Positions 1 to 6,632 of a stretch of DNA of 6,632 bases are shown piece after piece. The notes under the pieces were generated by a model. The model was not told where the DNA came from. It ran no database searches and saw only the letters and a program-made list of their open reading frames with translations. Source of the stretch: Rhizobiaceae bacterium (lineage in GTDB: Bacteria > Pseudomonadota > Alphaproteobacteria > Rhizobiales > Rhizobiaceae); contig JACMIV010000334.1 in assembly GCA_014380965.1 (NCBI GenBank), forward strand, positions 1-6,632, written 5' to 3'. Each line of letters opens with the position of its first letter. The stretch's first letter is position 1. The translations under genes and the position numbers were made by a program.

Positions 1-542
1 AGCTTGGCCGCCTGCGCGGCTCTGCTCGCGATCTCGGTCGGCCCCTGGCCGGCGATGATCGGCAGCGTCGCGACGCCCGTCTGCTCTCCAAGGACGCGAA
101 GCTGCTCCTGCGCGGCGGGACGGCGCGTGTCGAGCGAGGCCATCAGGACGCGCTTGTTCTGCTTCTCCTTCAGTCGCTTGGCGAGCTTGCCGGAGGTCGT
201 CGTCTTGCCCGAACCCTGGAGGCCGACCATCATGATCGTGACGGGTGCCGGCGCGTTGAGATCGATCGGCGCATGGTCCGATCCGAGCGTCGCGATCAGC
301 TCGTCATGGACGATCTTGACGACCATCTGCCCGGGCTTGATCGATTTCACGATCTCGGCGCCCACGGCCTTCGCCTTCACCCGGTCGGTGAAGGAGCGGA
401 CGACCTCGAGCGAGACGTCGGCTTCGAGCAGCGCCCGGCGCACCTCTCGAAGGGCGGCCGAGACGTCGTCGGCGGAAAGCGCGCCGCGGCCCGTGAGGCC
501 ATTGAGGATCGACCCCAGACGGGTCTGCAACGAGTCGAACAT
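1..542 (-). CDS. ffh: Signal recognition particle GTPase Ffh, N-terminal 180 residues (3' part beyond window)
   Basis: Ffh (SRP54) is the protein of the signal recognition particle. It binds SRP RNA and signal sequences of nascent membrane proteins and, with the receptor FtsY, delivers ribosomes to the inner membrane by GTP-driven docking. The translation starts MFDSLQTRLGSILNGLTGRG, the typical start of the four-helix N domain (about residues 1-95). The G domain follows, with the P-loop GLQGSGKTT at 107-115 and the SRP-specific DTRRPAAQEQL motif at 138-148. The remaining G domain and the methionine-rich M domain lie outside the window. The ATG at 542 has an upstream GGAAGGG Shine-Dalgarno about 5 bases away. 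The frame is intact and GC-rich like the other housekeeping gene here. Identification is from motifs and is essentially certain; only the missing 3' end is unseen. Confidence 0.98.
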   Translation of the reverse strand, partial: MFDSLQTRLGSILNGLTGRGALSADDVSAALREVRRALLEADVSLEVVRSFTDRVKAKAVGAEIVKSIKPGQMVVKIVHDELIATLGSDHAPIDLNAPAPVTIMMVGLQGSGKTTTSGKLAKRLKEKQNKRVLMASLDTRRPAAQEQLRVLGEQTGVATLPIIAGQGPTEIASRAAQAAK

Positions 543-600
543 GTCTTCCCTTCCGTCCTTCGCAAAACGCTCGGCCGCCGCCCGGAAGCGGCAAGCCATG

Positions 601-633
601 TTGCGAAATGTGGTGACGGACCAGCAACCGCAA
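601..633 (-). other. Two-tier hairpin in the ffh leader
   Basis: Arms TTGCG (601-605) and CGCAA (629-633) pair around the same centre as inner arms TGGT (611-614) and ACCA (620-623), giving a 5-bp stem, a 5x5 internal loop, a 4-bp stem and a 5-nt loop. It lies about 60 bases upstream of the ffh start, inside the probable 5' untranslated region. No U-run follows, so it is not an obvious terminator. It could be leader structure or chance in GC-rich DNA. Confidence 0.25.
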
Positions 634-660
634 TATTCGCGACAGCCCAAAGCGAAGCGT

Positions 661-689
661 CATCCGCGGGCGACACTCGCCGGCGGATG
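661..689 (-). other. Strong inverted repeat in the ffh upstream region
   Basis: Outer arms CATCCGC (661-667) and GCGGATG (683-689) pair perfectly. After one G/G mismatch, inner arms GGCGA (669-673) and TCGCC (677-681) also pair, leaving a 3-nt loop. In RNA, two G-U wobbles and a C-G pair could lengthen the stem to 658-692. It sits about 120 bases upstream of ffh and 130 bases past the vapC stop. No U-tract follows on either strand, so a Rho-independent terminator is unlikely. It may be a structured leader of ffh, or an intergenic repeat unit of the genome. Confidence 0.4.
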
Positions 690-765
690 GTGACCTCCGT
701 GCGGCTTCACTTAGGAAGGGGCACGGTCGGCGGCTCGCGGACGGACTGTCGCGGATTTCGTGGGT

Positions 766-795
766 GTAAAACACGGGAGGGGTGCGGAGGTCAAG
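766..795 (-). promoter_or_regulatory. Candidate sigma-70-type promoter for ffh
   Basis: On the minus strand a -35 element CTTGACC (795-789), close to the alphaproteobacterial CTTGAC preference, is followed after 17 bases by a weak -10 TTTTAC (771-766). Transcription would begin near 758 and give a leader of roughly 215 bases carrying the two hairpins. The -35 lies only about 22 bases beyond the vapC stop. The -10 matches the consensus at only 3 of 6 positions, so this is a candidate. Confidence 0.4.
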
Positions 796-816
796 TTTGC
801 CGGAGACGCCTAGCGA

Positions 817-1197
817 TCATGATGACCGATTAGGCACGAAGACCACGTCCGGAAGAGCCGAGAAATGGGAGTCGCACGTGAGGATGTCGGCGCCGTGCTG
901 GACAGCCGTCGCGTAGACAATGGCATCGGCGGTGGCGAGCTTGTGCGCTCTGCAATATTCGGACGCGCGCAAGGCAATGGCAGTGTCGAGCGGGACGACG
1001 AGACATTGGTTCGAGAAGAGGATGATTTGATCGGCCATCTGCCGCGACACAGTCCGCATGAGCCATTTGGAAAGCTCCAATTGGACGATGGTCGGAACGA
1101 GCCAATCATCCACGCTCGGGAGCAGCGGTCTAACGACATTTCCGGCAGGCTTGCCCGCTAACCATTCAATCCAGGCGGACGTGTCGACGACGCGCAT
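817..1197 (-). CDS. vapC: VapC-type PIN-domain ribonuclease toxin
   Basis: This is a 126-residue PIN-domain protein, the usual VapC size; such toxins are Mg-dependent RNases held inactive by VapB. The expected acidic residues are present: D5 in MRVVDTSAWIEWL, E41 in QLELSKW, D91 in TADAIVYATA and D109 in TCDSHF. The PIN active site therefore looks complete. The start is taken as the ATG at 1197, whose A is the last base of the vapB stop (TGATG), a classic translational-coupling arrangement. A TTG at 1200 would add one residue. No clear Shine-Dalgarno precedes it, which fits coupling to vapB. It uses codons rare in the neighbours (TTA, AGA, AAT, GTT) and has visibly lower GC, which suggests horizontal acquisition. 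The specific RNA target (tRNA, rRNA or mRNA) cannot be told from sequence. Confidence 0.95.
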   Translation of the reverse strand: MRVVDTSAWIEWLAGKPAGNVVRPLLPSVDDWLVPTIVQLELSKWLMRTVSRQMADQIILFSNQCLVVPLDTAIALRASEYCRAHKLATADAIVYATAVQHGADILTCDSHFSALPDVVFVPNRSS

Positions 1198-1409
1198 CAA
1201 TATCGATCGTTTCGATCGCGATAGTTACCGGTATCTGCTCCTTCCGCGATGCCGGTGAGTTCGTCGATGGTCGGGACTGGAACGATGACCACCGACCCGT
1301 CTCGCGGAAGGAAGGCGAACTCCTGGCCAACCTTCCATTTCTGAGCGATGCGGATGGCTTCTGGGATAGCGATCTGGAACTCCGGGGACAAGGTCGCGGT
1401 GTCGGCCAT
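1197..1409 (-). CDS. vapB: VapB antitoxin with AbrB/MazE-type (SpoVT-AbrB) DNA-binding domain
   Basis: This is a 70-residue protein. Residues about 3-46 (ATLSPEFQIAIPEAIR, then KVGQEFAFLPRDGSVVIVP) form the swapped-hairpin AbrB/MazE DNA-binding fold. Residues 47-70 (TIDELTGIAEGADTGNYRDR and the final NDRY) match the C-terminal tail by which VapB antitoxins of this type occupy the VapC active-site groove. It is first in the operon, as usual, and shares one base with vapC. VapB and VapBC normally bind inverted repeats upstream and repress their own promoter; a suitable repeat is seen just upstream. The ATG at 1409 lacks a strong Shine-Dalgarno. An uncommon feature for the domain is the K-W pair in IAQKWKVGQE, where many family members have a leucine-glycine pair before the KPGQ-like turn. 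Family assignment is confident; binding partner is inferred from adjacency. Confidence 0.93.
   Translation of the reverse strand: MADTATLSPEFQIAIPEAIRIAQKWKVGQEFAFLPRDGSVVIVPVPTIDELTGIAEGADTGNYRDRNDRY
1204..1218 (-). promoter_or_regulatory. Short hairpin at the vapB/vapC junction
   Basis: Two copies of the palindrome CGATCG (1204-1209 and 1213-1218) flank a 3-base spacer. The mRNA can form a 6-bp stem just before the TGATG junction, within codons for the DRNDR repeat of the VapB tail. It could lower independent initiation at vapC and so favour coupled translation. The repeat may equally be a by-product of the coding constraint. Confidence 0.25.
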
Positions 1410-1426
1410 GGCGATAAGCTTTCAAT

Positions 1427-1473
1427 CGGTCGATGGACCGGCAAAATAGCATCGCGTTCAACGCTTCGAAAGC
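1427..1473 (-). promoter_or_regulatory. Candidate vapBC promoter with overlapping operator repeats
   Basis: A perfect inverted repeat, CGGTC (1427-1431) and GACCG (1436-1440) with a 4-base spacer, lies 18 bases upstream of the vapB ATG. Directly next to it on the minus strand is a -10-like TATTTT (1448-1443), so the repeat would cover the start of transcription. A second palindrome, GCTT/AAGC around TTCGAA (1463-1473), lies at the -35 position, where only a poor TTTCGA is seen. The layout fits autorepression by VapB/VapBC. The same 84-90 bases must also hold the promoter of the divergent MBL gene. Confidence 0.35.
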
Positions 1474-1499
1474 AGCGGGTATTGCTCTAGCCTGTGCCA

Positions 1500-2603
1500 A
1501 TGATCAAGCGCCTCAAACCCTTCGCCAACCCCTACTACACCGGCCCGGTCACCGACCATTTCGACGGCCTTCGCTTCTTCAATCCCGGCGGCGAGATGCC
1601 GGCGTCGCTGAGGGCGATCTGGGAGTGGCGGCGCTCGGGCAACCGGCAGGCTTGGCCGGAGGCCTTTCCGAGCCCCCTGCCCCTCGACGTGCCGCCGCCG
1701 AGCGTCACGGGCGATGCGGCCCGGATGGTCGCCGTCGGCCATGCGAGCTTCCTCCTCCAGACCGGCGGGCTCAACCTTCTCCTCGACCCCGTCTGGTCGG
1801 ATCGCTGCGCGCCGCCACTCGGGCCGAGGCGATACAATCCGCCCGGCATCCGCTTCGAGGATCTTCCCGAGATTCACGTCGTCTGCGTCTCGCATTCGCA
1901 TTACGACCACATGGACCGACCGACGCTGGAGCGCCTTCACGATGTCCACCGCCCCCGCTTCGTCGCGCCGCTCGGCTGCGACGCGCTGATCCGGCGCTGG
2001 CGCAGGCGGGCCGACGTCTCGGCGCACGACTGGCACGAGCGCGTGGTCCTCAACGACGCCGTCGCCGTCACGCTGGATCCGACGCATCATTGGTCGGCGC
2101 GCGGCGTCTTCGATCGGCGCATGACGCTCTGGGCGTCCTTCGCCTTCGAGACGCCGGCGGGCCTCGTCTACGTCATCGGCGACACCGGCTTCCACGAAGG
2201 GATCAACTACCGCGCCGCGCGGGGGACGTTCGGGGCGCCGAAGCTCGCGGTGCTGCCGATGGGCGCGTACGACCCCCGCTCCGTCATGCGCCCGCAGCAT
2301 CAGGACCCGGACGAGGCGGTGCGCGGTGCCCGCTTCCTCGGGGCCGAAATGGTGCTCGGCAGCCACTGGGGCACGTTCCAGCTCACCGACGAGGCGGTCG
2401 AGGATCCGCTCCTGCGGCTCGCCGCCGCCCTGGAGCGCTGGGACGTTTCTCCGCTGCGTTTCGTGCCGGCACGTCCCGGACTTGTCACGTCCCTGCCGCT
2501 CCGCCTCGACGCGCCGCTTCCCGAGCCACTCGCTGCAACGGCGGAAACCATGGCGCCGACCGTGCACAACGGGTCGTCCGCACGAACTTCGCCGTCGGCC
2601 TGA
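1500..2603 (+). CDS. Metallo-beta-lactamase-fold hydrolase, NAPE-PLD/RomA-like
   Basis: This 367-residue protein has the metal-binding set of the MBL fold (numbered from ATG 1500): HSHYDH with H132, H134, D136 and H137, then a THHW histidine (H196 or H197), D228 in IGDTGFH, and H289 in GSHWGTFQL. Stretches specific to the N-acyl-phosphatidylethanolamine phospholipase D-like branch are present: an N-terminal FFNPGG, VGHASFLLQ, PRRYNPPGI, PMGAYDPRSVM and QHQDPDEAV. Bacterial members are soluble or peripheral hydrolases, probably phosphodiesterases, but substrates are mostly unknown, so no lipid is named here. There is no signal peptide or membrane segment. The C-terminal 30 residues or so (PEPLAATAETMAPTV onward) look low-complexity and go beyond the fold. 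The start is uncertain: GTG at 1494 would add two residues, and neither start has a good Shine-Dalgarno. It is divergent from vapB; the next gene follows after 149 bases on the same strand. Confidence 0.92.
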   Translation: MIKRLKPFANPYYTGPVTDHFDGLRFFNPGGEMPASLRAIWEWRRSGNRQAWPEAFPSPLPLDVPPPSVTGDAARMVAVGHASFLLQTGGLNLLLDPVWSDRCAPPLGPRRYNPPGIRFEDLPEIHVVCVSHSHYDHMDRPTLERLHDVHRPRFVAPLGCDALIRRWRRRADVSAHDWHERVVLNDAVAVTLDPTHHWSARGVFDRRMTLWASFAFETPAGLVYVIGDTGFHEGINYRAARGTFGAPKLAVLPMGAYDPRSVMRPQHQDPDEAVRGARFLGAEMVLGSHWGTFQLTDEAVEDPLLRLAAALERWDVSPLRFVPARPGLVTSLPLRLDAPLPEPLAATAETMAPTVHNGSSARTSPSA

Positions 2604-2614
2604 GCCCGGCCGAC
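2594..2614 (+). terminator. Possible weak terminator hairpin spanning the MBL stop codon
   Basis: Arms GTCGGCC (2594-2600) and GGCCGAC (2608-2614) are perfectly complementary with a 7-base loop that begins with the TGA stop (2601-2603). The bases after it (CCTTGCCTTTC) are only mildly T-rich. If it works as a terminator it would reduce read-through into the EEP gene. Confidence 0.35.
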
Positions 2615-2742
2615 CCTTGCCTTTCAACGCCACCGCACGACACTTCGAATCGTGATCATGCCGCGACGGCGTGAGGGCAAGCCCGACGCAGCGGTTCTGC
2701 GACCTCGACGAATCGACGGCCGGTTTCGAGGCCTTGATGATC

Positions 2743-2752
2743 GGAGCATACG
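2743..2752 (+). promoter_or_regulatory. Ribosome binding site that selects the GTG start of the EEP gene
   Basis: GGAG at 2743-2746 is followed by six bases and then GTG at 2753. This good spacing, together with the immediate start of a hydrophobic N-terminus (MISAILLGTV), supports GTG 2753 over downstream starts. Confidence 0.6.
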
Positions 2753-3853
2753 GTGATTTCGGCGATTCTTCTCGGCACAGTCACCGCGATCCTTCTCGCC
2801 GCGACGTTCCTGTCCTTCCTGCGGATCGCCCACGGTTTCGTGCGCAGCTTCGCCTTTCCACGCCTTCAGATCCTCGTCGTCACCCTCGTCACGATCCCGC
2901 TCGTCGTGGTTCTCGTCGGCCCACCCGTTGCGTCTTCGACGGTGAGAGCGGCGATGATCGTCGCGCTCCTCCTCGTGGCCGTCACGCAGATCCTCTGCAT
3001 CCTTCCCTTCACGCCGCTCTGGAAGCGGCAGTCGAGAAGCTTCGAGGGTTCGGCGGACGATCCGAGCGCGGTCTCGATCCTCTCCTATAATGTGAAGATG
3101 TCGAACCGGCACTATGCCGAGGCGCTGGGTATCGCCGAAAGCCGCGATCCCGACATCGCGGTCTTCATGGAGACCGATCAGTCATGGTGCGACGCTCTCA
3201 TGCCCATGGCGAAGACAAGGCCGCACATCCTGTCGGCGCCCTACGACAACGCCTACGGCATGATCCTCTTCTCCCGGCTGCCTCTGTCGGACACCTCGAT
3301 CGACGTCCTGGTTATGGACGAAGTGCCCTCCTTCGCGATGACCGTGACGCTGCGAGACGGCCAGTGCTTCCGCTTTCACGCGGTCCATCCCGAGCCGCCG
3401 GTGCCCTACGCCGATTCCGCCGGTCGCGACGCGGAGCTGTTGAAGGTCGCCGACATCGTCGCCAGGGAGCGCCTGCCCTCGGTCGTATCGGGCGATCTCA
3501 ACGACGTCGCCTGGTCGCACACGACACGGCTCTTCCAAAGGGTGTCGAGATTGCTCGATCCGCGCATCGGCCGGGGCTTCTACAACACGTTCGACGCGCG
3601 CTTTTTCTTCATGCGCTGGCCGCTCGACCACCTCTTCCACGATGCGCGCTTCGCGATGATCGACATGGAGCGCCTGCCCGCCGGCGGCTCGGACCATTTC
3701 CCGATGGTCTTCCGCCTCGCGCTGACCGGGACCGCGAACGGTTCGGACCTGCCCGAGGAGGAGGACGCCGCGGACGAGGCCGAGAAGAAGGAGATCATTG
3801 CCGAAGGCGAGGCCCTCGAGCGCGACGCGATCGGCGTCGACTGGGAGAAGTAG
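2753..3853 (+). CDS. Membrane-anchored endonuclease/exonuclease/phosphatase (EEP) family protein
   Basis: The 366-residue protein has three predicted membrane helices at about 3-23, 39-58 and 65-87, then a soluble EEP (DNase I-like) domain at about 105-325. The EEP catalytic set is visible: N113 in LSYNVK, E140 in VFMETD, H212 in HAVHPE, D248 and N250 in SGDLND, D292 in LDHLF, and the terminal SDH at 313-315. These place metal and phosphate binding as in nucleases and phosphodiesterases, so the enzyme looks active. With a cytoplasmic N-terminus and three helices the domain would face the periplasm, but topology is inferred. The substrate is unknown: DNA, nucleotides, phospholipid head groups and sugar phosphates are all used in this superfamily. 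Residues about 334-366 form an unusual acidic, probably helical tail (PEEEDAADEAEKKE). The start is GTG with a GGAG site. Its 3' end converges on the chemoreceptor gene with a 10-base gap. Confidence 0.92.
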   Translation: MISAILLGTVTAILLAATFLSFLRIAHGFVRSFAFPRLQILVVTLVTIPLVVVLVGPPVASSTVRAAMIVALLLVAVTQILCILPFTPLWKRQSRSFEGSADDPSAVSILSYNVKMSNRHYAEALGIAESRDPDIAVFMETDQSWCDALMPMAKTRPHILSAPYDNAYGMILFSRLPLSDTSIDVLVMDEVPSFAMTVTLRDGQCFRFHAVHPEPPVPYADSAGRDAELLKVADIVARERLPSVVSGDLNDVAWSHTTRLFQRVSRLLDPRIGRGFYNTFDARFFFMRWPLDHLFHDARFAMIDMERLPAGGSDHFPMVFRLALTGTANGSDLPEEEDAADEAEKKEIIAEGEALERDAIGVDWEK

Positions 3854-3857
3854 CCTC

Positions 3858-5846
<1,989 letters not shown>

Positions 5847-5872
5847 CTAAGTGCCCACCATCGCACCCGCAT

Positions 5873-5900
5873 GGTAAACGCCGCGTAAGGACGTTTTCAA
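5873..5900 (-). promoter_or_regulatory. Candidate promoter of the MCP gene
   Basis: A minus-strand -35 TTGAAA (5900-5895; 5 of 6 consensus bases) is followed after 16 bases by -10 TTTACC (5878-5873), predicting a leader of about 50 bases. The -10 resembles the weak TTTTAC proposed upstream of ffh. A 5-bp inverted repeat, ACCAT (5857-5861) and ATGGT (5871-5875), overlaps the -10 and start region and might be an operator. Confidence 0.3.
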
Positions 5901-5923
5901 AATGTTGGGTGACGGCAGATTTC

Positions 5924-5934
5924 GTTTCCGAAAC
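5924..5934. promoter_or_regulatory. Short palindrome in the MCP/dapF divergent region
   Basis: GTTTC (5924-5928) and GAAAC (5930-5934) form a perfect 5-bp inverted repeat with one central base. It lies between the divergent MCP and dapF genes, upstream of the candidate MCP -35. It could be a regulator site, but no regulator can be named. No convincing dapF promoter was found in the 197 bases. Confidence 0.2.
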
Positions 5935-6010
5935 ACTTGCGCTGGCGGCCGCTGGAACGGGCCTTACGGCGCACTGGCGCGAGGCACCGTCATCGGCCAT
6001 ATACCGCTTC

Positions 6011-6632
6011 ATGACAGAGACCGCCGATACCTTGGGAGCGATGGCTCCTTTCGCGCGCATGAACGGGCTCGGCAACGAGATTATCGTCGTCGACCTGCGC
6101 GGGCGCAAGGACCGTATCCTGCCCCAATCGGCGGTGACGCTCGCCGGTCGTCGCGAGACGCATTTCGACCAGATCATGGCGATCCACGACCCGCGAACGG
6201 AGGGGACGGACGCCCTTGTGCGGATCGTCAACGCCGACGGAAGCGAGGCTGGCGCCTGTGGCAACGGCATGCGCTGCGTCGTCCAGGCTTTGGCCAGCGA
6301 GGTGGGCGCGGCGTCCCGCGGCACGCGCTTCACGTTCGAGACTCGGGCCGGCATCCTCTTCGCCGAAGAGCACGAAGACGGCCTCATCTCCGTCGACATG
6401 GGCAAGCCTCTGTTCGGCTGGGGCGACATCCCGCTCAGCGAGGACTTCCACGACACCCGCGCGATCGAGCTTCAGATCGGGCCGATCGACGCGCCGATCC
6501 TGCATTCGCCCTCCGTCGTCTCGATGGGCAATCCGCATGCCGTATTCTGGGTCGAAGCGGACGTCTGGTCCTATGCGCTCGACCGGTTCGGGCCGATCCT
6601 CGAGAACCACCCGCTCTTTCCCGAGCGCGCGA
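6011..6632 (+). CDS. dapF: Diaminopimelate epimerase, N-terminal 207 residues (3' part beyond window)
   Basis: DapF interconverts LL- and meso-diaminopimelate in the cytoplasm, supplying lysine and the peptidoglycan cross-link residue; it needs no cofactor and uses two active-site cysteines. The first of these is seen as C83 in [14 protein letters not shown], the family signature. Other matches are the start motif [15 protein letters not shown] (14-28), [20 protein letters not shown] (60-79) and [11 protein letters not shown] (171-181). The second cysteine half lies outside the window. The start is uncertain: ATG 6011 gives the longest form but has no Shine-Dalgarno. In-frame ATG 6041 ([12 protein letters not shown]) has GGGAG only 2 bases upstream and agrees with many family starts. 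ATG 6059 would begin exactly at MNGLGN. In many alphaproteobacteria dapF is followed by a MiaB-like methylthiotransferase gene and ftsY, which cannot be checked here. Confidence 0.96.
   Translation, partial: MTETADTLGAMAPFARMNGLGNEIIVVDLRGRKDRILPQSAVTLAGRRETHFDQIMAIHDPRTEGTDALVRIVNADGSEAGACGNGMRCVVQALASEVGAASRGTRFTFETRAGILFAEEHEDGLISVDMGKPLFGWGDIPLSEDFHDTRAIELQIGPIDAPILHSPSVVSMGNPHAVFWVEADVWSYALDRFGPILENHPLFPERA

Noticed and set aside
377..676. GTG-initiated minus-strand frame overlapping the ffh leader and start
   Set aside because: It overlaps ffh out of frame, has no recognisable domain and no Shine-Dalgarno at its start.
543..816. SRP RNA gene (ffs) next to ffh
   Set aside because: No sign of the conserved SRP RNA apical loop (GGAA tetraloop with its internal loop) was seen on either strand.
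816..823. 8-bp palindrome ATCATGAT over the vapC stop as a terminator
   Set aside because: It is AT-rich and too short, with no loop or T-run; it does not look like a terminator.
1458..2633. Long minus-strand open frame (391 codons) opposite the MBL gene
   Set aside because: Its translation is Arg/Gly/Ala-rich without any recognisable domain, while the plus strand encodes a full metal-binding MBL motif set. It is an antisense shadow of GC-rich coding DNA.
5850..5865. GGGCAC on the minus strand as a possible sigma-54 -24 element for the MCP gene
   Set aside because: No GC at the required -12 spacing within a TTGC-like context.
5990..6000. GCCGATGA resembling a sigma-28 flagellar -10 box upstream of the MCP gene (minus strand)
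   Set aside because: No TAAA-like -35 stands 15 bases upstream, and the site is about 180 bases from the MCP start.

Overview
The window looks like a chromosomal segment of a high-GC alphaproteobacterium, most likely in the Hyphomicrobiales (Rhizobiales). The reasons are strong G/C bias at third codon positions, an ffh and dapF pair that face away from each other, a chemoreceptor of alphaproteobacterial type, and a VapB/VapC pair of the kind common in this group. The genus cannot be fixed from the sequence alone.

Layout, left to right. (1) The 5' part of ffh (SRP GTPase) lies on the minus strand and runs off the left edge. (2) A 274-base leader/promoter region upstream of ffh holds a candidate promoter and two hairpins. 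(3) A vapB-vapC toxin-antitoxin operon lies on the minus strand, pointing towards ffh, and is visibly less GC-rich than its neighbours. (4) An 84-90 base divergent region carries candidate vapB promoter and operator elements. (5) A metallo-beta-lactamase-fold hydrolase of the NAPE-PLD/RomA-like type is on the plus strand. (6) After 149 bases comes a membrane-anchored endonuclease/exonuclease/phosphatase (EEP) family protein, also plus strand, starting at GTG with a good Shine-Dalgarno. (7) A methyl-accepting chemotaxis protein converges on it tail to tail with only 10 bases between; it has CHASE3-like, HAMP and MCP signalling regions and a C-terminal CheR/CheB-type pentapeptide. (8) A 197-base divergent intergenic region follows. 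(9) The 5' part of dapF (diaminopimelate epimerase) is on the plus strand and runs off the right edge.

By general knowledge of alphaproteobacterial gene order, ffh and dapF are often close divergent neighbours. Here about 5.5 kb separates them, filled with four unrelated accessory functions: toxin-antitoxin, MBL hydrolase, membrane EEP phosphodiesterase and chemoreceptor. The best-supported picture is therefore a housekeeping junction used as an insertion or accumulation site, not one coherent new pathway. I see no rRNA, tRNA, CRISPR array, transposase, integrase or phage gene. The two plus-strand enzymes (NAPE-PLD-like MBL and membrane EEP) could both act on phosphodiester or lipid substrates at the envelope, but that link is speculation from family membership.
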